Below are positions 1 to 13,480 of a DNA stretch of 64,000 nt, piece after piece; position 1 is the first letter of the stretch; each line of letters starts with the position of its first letter. The notes under the pieces are model-generated. The model saw nothing but the letters and a program-made list of their open reading frames with translations, did no database searches and was not told the origin of the DNA. A program made the translations under genes and the position numbers. The DNA comes from Archilochus colubris (Eukaryota; Chordata; Aves; Apodiformes; Trochilidae), in the NCBI GenBank assembly GCA_023079485.1, contig CM041084.1:8926609-8990608 (forward strand), written 5' to 3'.

Positions 1-2602
1 AAAGAAATGTAGTCCCTGTTTGTGCTTCAAGTTTCAGTTCATGCTTCTTAATGATTGGGCTTGTATGCAGTACTCCAGGTAAGGCACTGTGGTTATATAT
101 GTTAGCACTGAGCCATTCTTTCTAGACTGAAAATATTCCTACACATTCACCTGAGAATCATGCAGGTAACTTAGCATTATCCCCCCATCACTGAATACAT
201 CCACGCTGTCCCCCCCAATTGCTTCCAGCAGTTACAGTCTCAAGTTACAGCAGAAACTTTTTTTTAGGGTTCAAGGTCATCACCAAGACTTTTTTTTTTT
301 TTCTTTTTTCTTTTAAAACCCCATCTTAATTTGATACTACATCTATTATTTTGGGGCAATCAAGTCCTTCCTGCACCATGTTCTGACTCCCCTTTGAAAT
401 GACTACATCCTAAAGAACGGGATTTCTGCTAAAACCAGAATGCTTTACTTCATTTTCATCTAAGTTGAGCAAGATTGCTCTTAATAATGATACCTGAGGA
501 AACTGAACAGGAAGGGGCTCTTCCCCAAACACAACTCCTGTTGTCAAGTACACTACAGTCAGTTTCTTAGTCTTTTTAGAGTTCTTCTACTAAGGTACAC
601 TGACCCTGGTTTAAGGAATACCTTTCAATGCATTTCCTGGATATAGCCCTTGGCATATCACATGTGGCATATGCACTCTACCAACAGTCATGTGGATTCA
701 GAAAACACAGTTAACTCCTGATTTGACTTGCTTAACAATTCCTTAGATGAGGGCAAATTTATATATACATATGTTCACAATACCCTAAATAATTTGACAA
801 CTTTCATCAACTCAATAAAAAGCATAGGTAGGCTTAATGAGTTAGGGCACTAATCAAAGAACACCACAATACATACAGCTACTTTGATATCCCCAGGGAA
901 AGAAGAGTCTATACTCATTAAATTCCATCTTTTCTTCAGAAAACTATTATATGTGACCAATCCTGGCATACCATGTTAAATCTAGATCATATTGCAAGCC
1001 ATGTTCTCAATCAAAAAGCAGTGGTTTATGCTATCACCCTTCTCTGTAGTAAGAGCTGACAAAAGTCCAGGATGCTGCAAATGCAGCAAATCTAGGCCAA
1101 GCTCTGTTCCTCATAACCCCACATTCTACATAAGGAGTTTTTCAGTGGAGCTCAAATAAAGCTCTTCCAGGTCTGACTTGAGGCAACAGTGAAGATCCTG
1201 TGCAGAGATCATACACAACTGTAACAAAGAAGGATTTCTGACTTTCCTTGATAGTGCAGACTGGAAAAAATAATTATTTTTTTTAAATAACACACACACA
1301 CCACAGATACTATCTTCCAAGTTGAAATTTCATTTCTTTAAATTCATTCCAGCTTTATAGAGGGGCAAATTAGTTGTTGATCTGTTTCCATAGTTAGACT
1401 GCTCCTAGGAAACTACTTTAAACCTCACTACATTCTCACATGGCAGATATACACACAGCTGCACCAAAATATAAAAGAAATTAAGTGAGTTTCAGAATTT
1501 TATATAGTTATATCCAAACAGTCAAGCAAAGCAATTCTTCAATAATTTTTAATGGGTTTTTCACTGTTCCTTACTGTACATCACTCAGTAACTGTAAACA
1601 AAATACACAGATTCTGTGCTATTTCCAAGGGTTCCTTTAACTAGGTGGCTGACAAAGTCTTCAAAGAATTGAGCATACAATTCATTCACACCTCTTTGCA
1701 TGAACTAAATACAGCCTCTGGAAGGAAAAACAAAGGAAAACCATATTCCCCTGGCGTTCTTATTCATTTGGGAAAGGAAGTACTTCATGCTGCTACACAG
1801 ATTAGACACTAATTATACTAATTATACCACAAAGAAAGGCTTCTCCTGGAGATGGGATACACTGCATTCTTACATGTGTTGTATCCAGCTCTTCCACACA
1901 GTCATACTTTTGGATTTGTCATCCAAAGCAAGCCAAGTATGATCCAAGTCATACCTTTGGATCTGTACCAGACAGCTCTCAGCTCCTGTGAGAACAGAGC
2001 TGGAGACAAACAGCATGCATTTCAGTTTGTGCAACTATGTGCATCTGAGGGGCTGGCACTGAAGAGTCCAGCATTAAACACAAGCAACAAACTCACTCAA
2101 ATCCTGTTGTACTTATCCAACTGACAACTAGTAAAGATCAGATGACATTAATCATCCATATGGATGATTTTTAAGACTTTGGCACTGGAATTTATGCCTT
2201 GGGTTGGTAAAGCATCACCTTCTGTTGCAAGTGCTAGAGCTACACTTTCATGCTAAAAAAAATTGTTCAAAATGCACAAGATTTTATTTTTTCCCTGAGG
2301 CATATGATGCAACCAGTCTTCACAACTGTAATTCGTGTGTGTGTGTGTACAGAAAGATCAATAGCTTCTATTTATGTAGCACAATATTTTTCCCAACTCT
2401 TGTGCAGGAAATCTGGCTGTAGTTTTTAATAGGAAAAAGCATACAGCCACATTGTCCAATAACTGCACAACACCTATCAATCAGCTGCCCTGGTAGCAAA
2501 CACTCCCAAGAGCATCCCAGGCTACACTACCAGAAGCAAAGCCAATCAGCATGGGGAGCAATTATCTTTCTTCAGGCAGCATTCATCAAGTCCCATGCAA
2601 TT

Positions 2603-2985
2603 GCTGCATCCAGTCTTGAGCCTCCACTACAGGAAAGACATTGGCAATCACAGCTAGGAAGATCACCAGGATGGTCAGGAAGCTGGAACTCTTTCCTGGT
2701 GCAGACAGGCTGAAGGACCTCAGCTTCCAAGTACCTATGAGAAGGTCATTAAGGCAGGTCCAGGCTCCTGACAGTCATGCATTGGGGAAGAATGTGACTG
2801 GAGGTAAGGAGAAAGTCTCTCCATGAGGAAAGTCAAGCTAGAACCAGTTGCCCAGCAAGGCTGTGCAAACTTCATCCCTGGAGGTTTTCAAGCCCTGAGT
2901 AACCTTGTCTGATCTCACAGTTGACTTTGCGCTGAGCAGGAAGGAGGCTGGGGTCCAGTCAGCCTTTTCTACTATTCTGAATAAA
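2603..2985 (+). mobile_element. Diverged CR1 LINE 3' fragment
   Basis: The block matches the order of the CR1 3' region: a piece like 'tccagt..tgagcctccactacaggaaagaca', then 'gacaggctgaaggacctcagct', then 'agttgcccagcaaggctgtg', 'catccctggaggttttcaa' and a tail ending 'tactattctga'. It is truncated at its 5' end and strongly diverged, so it is an old copy. It lies in LMBR1 intron 1, in plus orientation (antisense to LMBR1). Confidence 0.75.
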
Positions 2986-5900
2986 ATGGCACCATTAGAA
3001 ACTTTGCCATCTCATAATTTGTGCCCTTCTTCAGGTCATGGATGAACTCTCAAAATGAAAAAGCTGGACATCTTGCAGAACCTTTTACGAGTGAGAAGCC
3101 ACCTCAGAACTCCTTTGCAGAAAGGAGTCACAGACCTCAGTAACGTGCTTTGATTTAACACCCAAGCATAAAACAAAGGTTCAAGATTTCCACCTGGAAA
3201 ACATCAAAGCCAACAAGTGATCACTGGCTCCCACTTCACTGTACACAAGCTTCTAGAATAGGGAGAGTAAACCTGGAGGAGCAAAACAGACAAGAAGTGA
3301 TCAGCATTGCACTACACTATGTATGAAATGAAACATCAAGCAGCTAAAAAAAAAAAGCTAAGAGGAGGAAGGAAACAGCTTTAAAAGAAGTATCTTCACT
3401 TCTTGCTGTTACTTTAGAGAACATGTCCTTTTCACAAAATAGAAAAAACAGCACAGGGAAAAAAAGAAGGCAGAGTTCATCCTGGGTAACACCACCCTGT
3501 AGAGTACATCTAAAAACATGTTTAAGAGTTGAAAACAGAGCTGTTAGTGTTTTGCTTGGCTGGGATTATTACTAACTACAGCAAAGTACTTGTGCTGTAC
3601 TTCTAGATTTTAATTTTTATAATAGAAAACAACTAAACATAGCATTATATACACATAAAAATGCCACAGGGCAACTGAAAAGCTTTCCCCTACTGTACCA
3701 CTTGGCAACTACTTTGGTTGCAGGATGACAGGAACAAACAGTGAGAAAGCACAGGTGAAGACAAGCAGTTCTCCTTGGTCTATTTCTAATATCATTGACA
3801 TCTAAAAAGTAAACAAAGTGTTCCACCTGTTTTGGATGTGTCAACAGCAAATTACCTAAAACAAACCATAACACATTAAAGAAAACTAAAATTTTCAGCT
3901 ATGCTCTCAGTTTGACCTTGGTATGCATAATATCATCTGCTTTGGACCACTGCTTTTTCAAAATTATTTATTAACTATTTATTCTTTAAAACTCTGTGCT
4001 CTGGCTTAGATTCAGTTCACTGTAATCCAACCTGCCTTATAGACTTAGCATGACGCATTATATTTAAGCTTCTGAGAAAATTTAAGTACATCTTATGACT
4101 ACAGATTAAGTTTACTCATTAACACAGCCCTCCACACCTATGAGTTCACCCCATATGTATGGTCTTCTCTTAGGACTCCTCCCTAGCAGCTTAAGACATG
4201 AGCAAGAGGCTGACCCACTTTTTTTGTTGGTTCCTAAGTCATTTGGAAATCCTAAGTGGTTTAGAGGCTTGGTGCCTACATTTGCTCACCTAGAAAAAAA
4301 AAAAAAAACAGGATCTAAAAAAGTACAAAATATCCAAAAATATATTCCATGTGCTAGAAATACTGCTCAGCTAAAGATACCAACCAGCCTCCACAGGCCT
4401 TCAGAAGGTAGCTTTGATATATCATTCACATTAACTTCAGCAGCAGCAGTCCCACCTCAACTTAAGTAAAGAATTCAAATCAATATATGTATTTGTTAGC
4501 TTTTACATTCCCTTTTATATATTTAATTGGAATATATTTATGTTGCTAGGTAAAGGGAAAAAAAGTGTTATGACATCTCCATCATTCATAGTAATAGGCC
4601 CAAGATACCTTTATTCATGGTAGTATATTCTGTACCAAGTAATACAGTTGAAAACCCTCAAAAAAATTACTCCCAGTCATTTTTCTTTGACCTATATGGG
4701 CTACAGGAATGCTATTAAAATCAGACTAAAGAGTATTTTTTCATCAGCAGTACAAGCTTTAAAAACACCCTCTAGAATAAACACCAACAGCACCAAACTA
4801 CACCACATTAGCATTCTGCCTGATTTAAGGTATGATTCAACTTATTACAGACAGGCTATAATCTTTTATATTAAAACTTTACAGAGTAGTCCCATTTCTG
4901 GAAAAAATAAACTCAAAAGTCTCATTAATATAGCCTTAGTGAACAATTATTTGTGCTAATGTTAGCTTTTTGTGCTTATTTGGCTAGTAATAATATCCAG
5001 GTCAAGATGCTTAATTATCATAGAAGACAGAGCTTATTAATTTACTTCTCCTAACTCATAAAAATCCTCTTCCTTGTCTTCTCACACATACATATTGCCC
5101 AATTTATAAGTGACACACCTTCATTTTTCACCCTCACTCCCACAAGACAAATATATTTAAACTGATATATTTGGATGTTTTCATAATTCTGACCAATTAT
5201 GCAGCCTCTGTTGGACAGAGGTTATCACTGTCTTAAATTCAGCAAATATTTAAACATGTTGCTATTGTAAAATTTAACACAAACTCATGAACATCAATTC
5301 TTCCCATCAGCTAAACATGTTAAAAATAGGAAGTACATTTAGGTAATAGAAAAAATAGGGGACTTAAGAGATATATAAACTTTTAAAATCAACAGTAAAA
5401 CTGTGAAGCACTATGTTATGATTACAGTTGCAGAGCCTAACCCTAGAAATCACACCACTACAAGCCAAGAGGATGGGAAGGATCAAGAGGGAGGGAACAA
5501 AATCATGCACATATACTGCTTCTATCACCTGTGTACTACACTCAGTCATACACAGACTTAAGTGCCATCTATACACATACTACTTGCTGTGGAGAGTATA
5601 TAATGTGGAAACAGAAAAACAAAGGAAGTTCTGGAGTAAGATTTTCCAGTTAATAAAAATTTTCAAAGCCATATTATTACCAAATGCTTATGCGAGTATG
5701 CTCAAATATTTAACAGTACAAAGCACGGGATCCTTTATTGGAACCATGCTGAAGGTAGTTAGAAACAACTTTTAATATATTCAGTTAATCAAGAAACTTG
5801 AAACCTCTGCATGGGAAACAGCTCAGCAACACTACAATACATATTCAACACAAGATGAAAGTCAACATGAGTTTTGTCACCACCTTCATCAGAGCAAACT

Positions 5901-8536
5901 GGGCTCCAAAGAGCAACAGATCAAAGCTGCTTAAAGTGAGAAGCAATTTCACTTGTCAGGTGAATGAATCAGGGGGTTGCAGCAGAAACTTATTCCAGGT
6001 CATCTCTACCTAGCTGCATGCTTAACATTCAGAGCAATACAACAGCCAAGGCTGGTTTTATTATATGCATAAAAACAAACTAAAGTAATGGCTTCCAAAG
6101 TCTCTCCTGTTCCTGTGTTACAAGCTATGTAAATTCTTACAAATTAATGTTACCAAGAAGTCAGCGTCCCCAGTCATTTGACAGTGCATGTTTACAGGAA
6201 AGCGTCAGTGGTTTTCAAGGTTAAGGAGAGGGCATGGAAGGAACAAAAAGCATCACAGAAATTAAGACTCTCAACAAGAGTTATCACTGCCCTCTTAATC
6301 AGGATAAACACCAAATGAAACAGGGAAGCATGAAAGGAAAGGAGGAAGCATTGCAGTTTTAAAAATAAAAATCACTTCAAATAAAAGCAGCCAGCTTACA
6401 TTGCATTAAATGCAATAAAATATTATAAAATACAATAAAATTTTTAAGTTACATTTTCTTTAACCTTCCTTAACCAAAATTTTCATCTATGTCACCAGAA
6501 CTGAACTCTCATGTTCTTAACATAACCTCACTGGCAACGTGCTTCAGATTCTCTACCAGCTCTGACATCAGCACCATCTCCTCAGCTCTCCACCCACCCT
6601 CAACCCTCCTCAGCATCACTGAAAACAATCTTTTCAGAGGATCTTGGGCCTTGAATTCAACCCCACTCAGCACCCCAACATCACAGCAAAGCCCAAGACA
6701 TTCATTATAATCCTACCATCTCCAAGCCTGCCATTTTAACCAGTCCCTTATCCAAACAGAACCGCAGAAGGACATGCTTGTCTGTGGCCTTGTGACCAAT
6801 AGCTGGGTTTGTTTCCTGTCAGTTCTTCCACTTTTCATTAGATTTTTCTCAAATCTAATATACACCTTAACCTAAATGTTCTTAAACAAATGTCTGTGTG
6901 CCTGTACCTTCTGTGAAGTGTGTCACTGTTTTGGCCAACTGCTATTTAAAAAACAAAAAAACCAAACATCACACCAGCATTCAAGAAGAATTATTTTGAG
7001 CCGTAGTAGCAACTTTTTTACACCTCAGTCTTTCATACTTATTTTCTGTAAGCAGAAAATGCTGAACTCTCCAAATCCTGTTTGGGAATAAGCACCTTTA
7101 TTGACTTGTCTACACCAAGGATTTCAAGACACGGATTGATTCCAGATGGATCCACGAGTGTCGATCCTCAGGACTAGCAACCAGAAAATGAGTCATCACT
7201 TCTTAAAGTTCAGCACAGCACCCATGTTTACAAGTAGAAGTTTATTTAAGATAACAGAAGGATGCCAACATTTTAAATATGTAATTACATTAAAACGTTT
7301 ACCAATCTTTCAGTCTTGTATCTCGTGCTACTACCACAAGTACTCATTTATTCAGTTAAAATTATTTTCCAGAACATTTTAAAAAGAAATAGCAAAAAAC
7401 CTAAGCAAAGTTATTTTTGAGTGTATGGATAAAACCACTGAAAAACATCAGTTTTATTTAATAAAAGATAAAATTCCATAAACATTCAAATATTTCAGTA
7501 TTTGTAATAATTTTGTTCTTAAAATTCACCCGTGCTTCTAATCAGCATTTTCTTTCTGGCCCACTGTCAGAGCATCAGCACTTCTGGCATTACAAAAGGA
7601 TCTGTGAAAATTACAGTTTTGTCTGAGGCATAAATTCAAGGAAGCAGAACAGGTCAAGAACAAAAGCACACTATCAACAGGAGTACAGAGCTCAAATCTG
7701 CTTTCCCATCTTACAGCCCTAAAGGGGACAAATGCCAGCAGTACTCACACTGCACTAGGTCATACAGAAGAATCCTGAACACCTCTAGTCCAAAATAGGG
7801 TGAGATGAGAAAAGGTACAAAAAGAAACCAAAGAAGAAAACAAAGCCAGTGGTATTAGAGTGAAGTTGGCAACTACATAAAAAGCCCTTTCTAAACTGCT
7901 AGTACATTGAGAGATACACAAATACACGGTAAATTAACCACCACATCTCCTGTAACAACAAAAGAAAAAAACCTACTTAAAAGTAGTATAGTTAAAAAAA
8001 AAAAAGCCTTCTGTAAAGAGAATTATAAACTGAAGTTTCTCCAAATGTCTCTCATCTAAAGCTTACAGCCCTGAAAACATTTAGTCCTTCAAATGGAAGC
8101 ATCTGTCATTAACCATAAAACTACATATTAGACCATTCAACATATGCCTGGACTTGCATGAAGCAATTAAAATTACAGTAGTATTTTTGTATTTAACTTA
8201 TGCTACCAGGACTGATTTTTTTATCACAAATGTAATGTTCTTTCCAAATACAGTTTGTTCTTAAGCTTTCCAACTAATAATTCTGTGGCCAACCTGGTTT
8301 ATTCTACCATTTTCACAACACTACAAATGTAAGCACAGTGGATTTGCTTTGCCAAGGAAACCTCATAAACAAGCATATGCACATATTCTACACACACAAA
8401 GTTCTACATTTTGTAAATGGAAAAAAAAAAAACCACCAAAAAGTAGATCTAAGTTTTAAAAATACAAACTATTTTTGAAGATATTGCAGTATAGAAGACA
8501 ATTTGAAAAAATAAAAAGCATAAGAATATTCTAAAA

Positions 8537-8588
8537 ACAAAGGGGGAAACAAAAAGGGGAAACAAAAAACAAAAGGGGAAAACAAAGA
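8537..8588 (+). repeat. Short imperfect tandem repeat (A-rich/GGGG)
   Basis: About three imperfect copies of a unit like AAACAAAAAGGGG stand in a row. It is a local simple repeat in LMBR1 intron 1 with no coding potential. Confidence 0.7.
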
Positions 8589-11500
8589 ACACCACTGCAC
8601 TTACTGATTTGCATTTGAAATAAACAGTTCACAACGATATTAGTGGAAAATGGAACACTTTGTAATTATGTTGCATAAACAGACATAATAACAGGGCACA
8701 AGGGAGAAGCAGTTCTCTAAAAGCCTAAATATCATCCAGGGGCATGCACCATCTCAGAAAACTTTAAATGAATCAAAGAATCAAGAAAGGCAAACTACTT
8801 AAATCTACAAAAGTAAGCAATAGTATCAGAGCAGCACAGAAGATCTCCTGGCCTTTACTGCTCTTTCATCCCAATGCTGATAAAGTACAGAACACAGACT
8901 GTCTTTATAGTTTGTAACCAACTAGAGCTGCTTTTCAGAAAGATGCCCCTTTTAGTTAAAACTGGGCATGACTCTGCCTTTATTGATGTCAAGGCTCTCA
9001 CTGACTTAAAGCAAATTCATGTCTGTGCCATGTGTCTTATACTGGGTCATCAATCCTCAGTCTCCATTTTTACTGAATCAGAATTTTAAAATTAGTAAGA
9101 GTTTGAACTAGTCTGGGTGTGCTCAATAGCTGTTCCAAACAACAGATCCCCAACACAGCACCTTCATATTTGAAGAGCCAGGCCAAAATTAGATGAGGCA
9201 GCTGACCTCCTATTAGCAAGAAATTCTCATGAAGCAACAAAAGACAAGGCAGATCATTTTCTTCCAAACAGGCACCTTCTTGGAAAAAAAAAAAAAAAAC
9301 ACACTCCAAATGAGGTCAAGAGTAAATGGGCCCAAGTTAAATTAAGCATTAAATCACAGAGACAGTTACCTCAAAAGCAGATGAAGGACTTACTTATCAA
9401 AAAAATAATTTTTTTACAACCCTTGCTCAATCTATAAACATGTGTAGGAAACATCCCTCTTTTCAAGGTGGAATTAGCAGCAGTTGGCATCCACAGAAGA
9501 GACAGGCACAGCAGCAGGATAATGAGCCTTTGATTTTTGTTACATAACACAACTTCATGGAAAACTTTGTAGCTTATCAGTTCAGACACCAGATGAAAAA
9601 GAAATGAAGCACTACTCTGAAGTTAAGCTTAGGGTGCCCTTAGGAAATGCATTAGAAAGCACAGTCTAGAAATTCCCTATTTAGTCAGAAAAAAAGAAAA
9701 CTTGTAAAAGAAAAGTTAAGAGTTTTGTTTTGTTTTCTCAACTACATCAATTTACTTTGATTTCTCTAATGAAGGAATTTAGCTTGCAGTAAAGACCAAG
9801 CCACCCAACTAGGTCTTTAAAGGCAAAACTACCGTAATTTTGACATACTTCTTGTAGGCACATAAAGGTTTCCCCTGCTGTAATATTACACAGCAAACAT
9901 TAAATCCTTCTATTAATTGCTCCACTGCCCCCAACCCACCTGCAGCTGGAATGAAAGTCTTGTGCATGTGACAGAAAATGACATACTGTCCCTCCTCCAG
10001 CTGAGGGGTTGATGATTATACCCACTACCCACACAACTGTTTATTTGCATATTTTAAGACATTATGTTCACCATGTAACTTCTTGATCAGCAAGGGCAGG
10101 AATTATTACAAGAGGATGCTAACATAATGCTAAATGTAAGCAATACACCCTGTGTACTTCATTATGCTTAAACTAACCACAAGTGAATCATCCTTGCAAT
10201 AGGCTTCTGAAGCTACGTGTGAGCCACAAGAAAGTTGTATATTCAGCTCTGGATGGCAGCAGCTTATGCATTCATAAAACCATGTGGTCTCCCAACATAA
10301 AAAGATCACAGCTTTACCAGTGTATGATCTGAAAGGCAAAATTGTTACTATCCCCACTGGTTAAACAGTAACACAGATGGTTTGTCATCAATATTACAGA
10401 TCAAAGTAAAATTTTAAGATCAAGAAGTTATTCATTGAATATGCTGTTTCCACTGCCCAAATAAAGCAGCATTGTACCTCTACACTACAAGTTCTTGATG
10501 CCTTTTGTGATTTCTTACATGACTACACCAACAGGAAGAGCTACCAAGTACTCCAGTTTTTAAAAATTTTAATAGACCTTCACTATTTTTAATAGTACCT
10601 GGAGAGGCTCCACCCAGCCATTCCTTCAGACTCACCATCTGTGTATGCTAGGTACAAAAGCACAATATGTAGTATATGATGTACCAGGACAAGACTCTTG
10701 TAGCTATAAATAAGAGATAATTAGCACACAAATAAATAAAAATGGAAAAATAGATACTAGGGAAAGGATAGACAAATGGCAGCATCCAGAAGAGATTCAT
10801 GATTTGAGTATACACCTGTGTTTTCATAGCACAAAAGGATTAAGATAATGCTTAAAGACTTATTTATGAAAGAGTGGTTTTCTCTTTATGTCCCTCTGCT
10901 GCTCACAGCTCTCACGACACTCTACATCTGCTCACAGAAAAGAGAAGGTCCAGGAAATCTCCTAAACTGATACCTTCATACAGACTTGTTTTGTAGCCTT
11001 CAGAAAAAAACACCACAGAAATATAATACTTCACCACAGGAAATATCTTAACATACATATTCTTTAAGTACAGAATAGAAATTAGCACACTAGGGATCCA
11101 GGCAAGTCTCTTTTATCAAATAATGTAGCTATAGGCCTACATTAATCAATTATCAGTTATATTTAATATTGTCTCCCAATACAGCTGGAAAATACTTAAA
11201 GATAAATAATGAAAACATATTGTTATTATTCAAGAAATTTATTCTTTTTTCAAGAGCAATAACTACAAAGAGAAGGCAATTACCCAGTTGACTTAGGATG
11301 ACACAAGCAGAGAGGACAACACTGCATGTCTTCTACATGCAGCATATACTCCCTTGCTTGAACTGAAGCAGAACAGCCCCATCAAAACACTTCTATGACC
11401 TTTAAGTAGTCTGAAAACAATTATGTCAGAGGCTGTCAGAGAGGAAACCGCAACAGCTCTCTCCAGCTGGAGGTGAGGTGTAGCGCTGCACTTGACTACC

Positions 11501-12199
11501 CAAGGCTGAGGAAGAGGGGACAGAACAAGCACTGAGCTGTATTGCCCCAGATGGAGAGCACGGGGTGTGCAGCAGCACTGAGCACGACACCAGGGATTAG
11601 GGAAAACATGAAGGTTACACACATCTGTTGCAAACAGCGCAGCCAAAAACAGGAGGATTTTACTACCACGAGCCACAAGATGAAACCCCACGCGTGACTT
11701 CCAGCGACAAGGCAGCACCTGAAGGCAGAGGTGCTGAACACACAACACGGAGCGCAGGAGCACACTGAGAAGCACAGCTCCGTCCTGCAGGTCTGCGCGC
11801 TATTTCCCCTTTTCGCTTGAAGGCACAGGAAGACCCACAGCGAGCTAAGAGCTGGGATCCTCATCATCCGGCCCTCACATCCCCAGGGCGAGGCTCACAC
11901 ACAGCTTTACCCAGACGGGACGGGACCCCCTAGCCCCCAGGACACGGGGCCTGTGGCGAGGGGCAAAGCAACAACGGAGCGAACCAGCGGGACAACCCCA
12001 CGACTGCCCGGCCACAGGTGCTGGGGGGCGGCGGGCAGAACAAGGAGCGGGGTGGGGGTGCCCGGCGGGAGCGCGGCCTCCGGAGCACCGCAGTGACAGG
12101 TCAGGGGGAAGGAGGGATGGGGGGGGGATCGCTCCGCCGCACAGCTGCGAGGGCAGGCGGCCTTGGGGGGCCCGGCGGTGCGAGGGCCACGCTGCTTAC

Positions 12200-12262
12200 C
12201 GTGTACTCCCGCACTTGGCTGTGGAAGTTCTGCTCGCGGATCGACACCTCGTCCGCTTCCAT
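12200..12262 (-). CDS. LMBR1: LMBR1 coding exon 1 (limb development membrane protein 1), N-terminus only
   Basis: On the minus strand an ATG at 12262 opens 21 codons reading MEADEVSIREQNFHSQVREY T, followed directly by a GTAAGC donor (12199-12194), phase 0. This matches the extracellular N-terminus of the LMBR1/LIMR family, multi-pass proteins of about 490 residues related to the lipocalin-1 receptor. Only this exon is in the window; the transmembrane part lies beyond its left end. The start has a strong context (A at -3, G at +4), but a second ATG sits 7 nt upstream in another frame (12269). Identification rests on the peptide, the CpG promoter and the neighbour NOM1 in the orientation known from other vertebrates. 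In mammals, intron 5 of this gene holds the ZRS limb enhancer of SHH; that intron is not visible here. Confidence 0.93.
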
Positions 12263-12502
12263 CCTTCATAGTCCCGCGGCCCCCGCGCGCAATGGCGGCC
12301 GCCGCCGCCGCGCCTGCTCCTGCCCCCCCGGCGGCAGGCGGGCTACCATGGCCAGCGGCAGCGCCGGCAGCTCCCCCGGGCCCCGGCGGTGGCTGAGGGG
12401 CTCCTACGGCAGCGCTGGCGGCTGAGTCCGCCGCTCTGACACCGTCCGGCGGGGCGCGGAGGAGAAGGAGGAGGAGACGAAGAGGAGGAGGAAGGGCGGG
12501 CA

Positions 12503-12517
12503 GCGCCCCCTCAACTC
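12503..12517 (-). promoter_or_regulatory. CTCF-type motif, minus orientation
   Basis: Read on the minus strand the site is GTTGAGGGGGCGCT-like. The ten-base core AGGGGGCGCT matches the CTCF core consensus AGRKGGCRSY at every position, while the CCASY half 5' of it matches poorly. It lies in the LMBR1 promoter CpG island. Occupancy cannot be judged from sequence. Confidence 0.5.
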
Positions 12518-12699
12518 CTCCTGCTGCGTCACCACGCAGCGTCCCCGCGCGCACTACGGCCCCGCCCCCAAGGGCAGTTGGGAGGGGCGGGGCTAACGGT
12601 CGGGGGGCGTGGCCAATGAGCCCCAAGGCGCTGCGAAGGGGGCGGGGCTGGGGCGGTGGAGAGGGGAGGGGGCGCGGCTGAGAGGAAGGCGGGAAATGG

Positions 12700-12812
12700 G
12701 CTGGAAGGGGGCGTGGTCAGAATGGGGCGTGGTCATAAGGGGCGGGGTCAGATGGGGCGGAGTCCGAGGGAGAGACGGGGTGCGGGGTGTGGGGTGCGGG
12801 GTGCGGGGGCTG
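12700..12812 (+). repeat. GC-box tandem repeats followed by G-quadruplex-type run
   Basis: Degenerate copies of GGGGCGTGGTCA (near 12710, 12724, 12741 and 12754) form an imperfect tandem with a spacing of about 14-18 bp. Each copy contains an Sp/KLF-type box. They are followed at 12777-12809 by five GGGG runs separated by short TGC/TGT spacers, a strong G-quadruplex pattern on the plus strand. This is the distal part of the LMBR1 promoter island. Confidence 0.7.
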
Positions 12813-13424
12813 CCAGGGGTTGCGGGTCCCCGGAGTGTTCCCAGGCTGAGCCTTCTGGGGGCAGGGGACAGGCGGAGCCTGAGGGTATTGGGGGCAGAGG
12901 GGGCAGGAAGAGGCGGCACCTGCCCTAGAGAGTACAGGTGGCTCCTGAGGCCCCGGCGAGGTGAAGGAGCAGGCAGTGGCTTCAGGTGGGGATGATCTGG
13001 CTGGGACCCTCTTCCCAGTGAGAGGAATCAGCAGAGACCCCTGACCTGGGGGCCACCTGGAAGGTTCATCCTGTCCTACATCTCTCAGGAGATGGATGTG
13101 ATCAGGGGGTTGGGTTTGAGGGGAGCCCTCCCCCACTCTCCACAACCACCTGGGAGGAGGTTGGAGTGAGGGGGCAGCCGGGCCCCTTCTCCCAAGAAAC
13201 CAGCATCGGGAGGAGAGGAAATGGGCTCAGGCTGTGTGAGGCAGAGGGTTAGATTGGGTAGTAAGAAAAATGTCATTATTGAAAGTGTTGTCAGGCACAG
13301 GGAAGCGGTGGAGTCACCATTGCTGGAGGTGTGGATGTGTGGATGTGGTGCACAGGGACACGGATCGGTGGTGGACTTGGCAGTGTGCTAGGGAATTGAT
13401 AGGAATTCCTAGGGAATCGATAGG

Positions 13425-13480
13425 ACTTCTGATCTTAAAGGTCTTTTCCAATTGAAACAATCCCATGGTTCTATGAAATC
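13425..13480 (+). mobile_element. CR1 LINE 3'-end remnant
   Basis: The segment 'ttctgatcttaaaggtcttttccaa' followed by 'ccatggttctatga' is the characteristic extreme 3' end of CR1 elements (GATCTTTAAGGTCCCTTCCAACC ending in ATTCTATGA-type octamers). Only about 55 bp are recognisable. Confidence 0.75.

Larger units (their letters stand above)
1..12199 (-). other. LMBR1: LMBR1 intron 1 (5' part)
   Basis: Everything left of the first LMBR1 coding exon is intronic on the minus strand. I looked on the minus strand for the expected second exon, which should continue with a hydrophobic VCFLLF-type segment and then a basic-acidic YKRKSDEQ-type stretch, and found nothing resembling it. The intron therefore exceeds 12 kb and exon 2 lies outside the window. 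The content is AT-rich and mostly featureless. It includes a diverged CR1 copy (2603-2985), a short A-rich tandem (8537-8588), poly(A)/(T) runs and a 20-bp palindrome (2150-2169). The short open frames here show no recognisable protein signature. Confidence 0.85.
11900..12820. promoter_or_regulatory. LMBR1: LMBR1 CpG-island promoter
   Basis: GC content and CpG density rise sharply from about 11.9 kb to 12.8 kb around LMBR1 coding exon 1. The segment just upstream of the gene (higher coordinates) holds several GC boxes (for example near 12560-12595 and 12640-12650), a CCAAT element at 12613-12617 and a CTCF-type core at 12503-12512 on the minus strand. No TATA box is visible. The transcription start is not determined; it probably lies within about 12280-12450. 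Confidence 0.8.

Noticed and set aside
1..12199. LMBR1 exon 2 within the window
   Set aside because: I searched the minus strand for the expected hydrophobic and YKRKSDEQ-type coding sequence after an AG acceptor and found none; intron 1 evidently extends beyond the window.
11907..12626. 239-codon minus-strand frame over the LMBR1 first exon
   Set aside because: It is in another frame than LMBR1 and composed of Pro/Ala/Gly from the CpG island; the true exon is the 21-codon piece ending at the GTAAGC donor.
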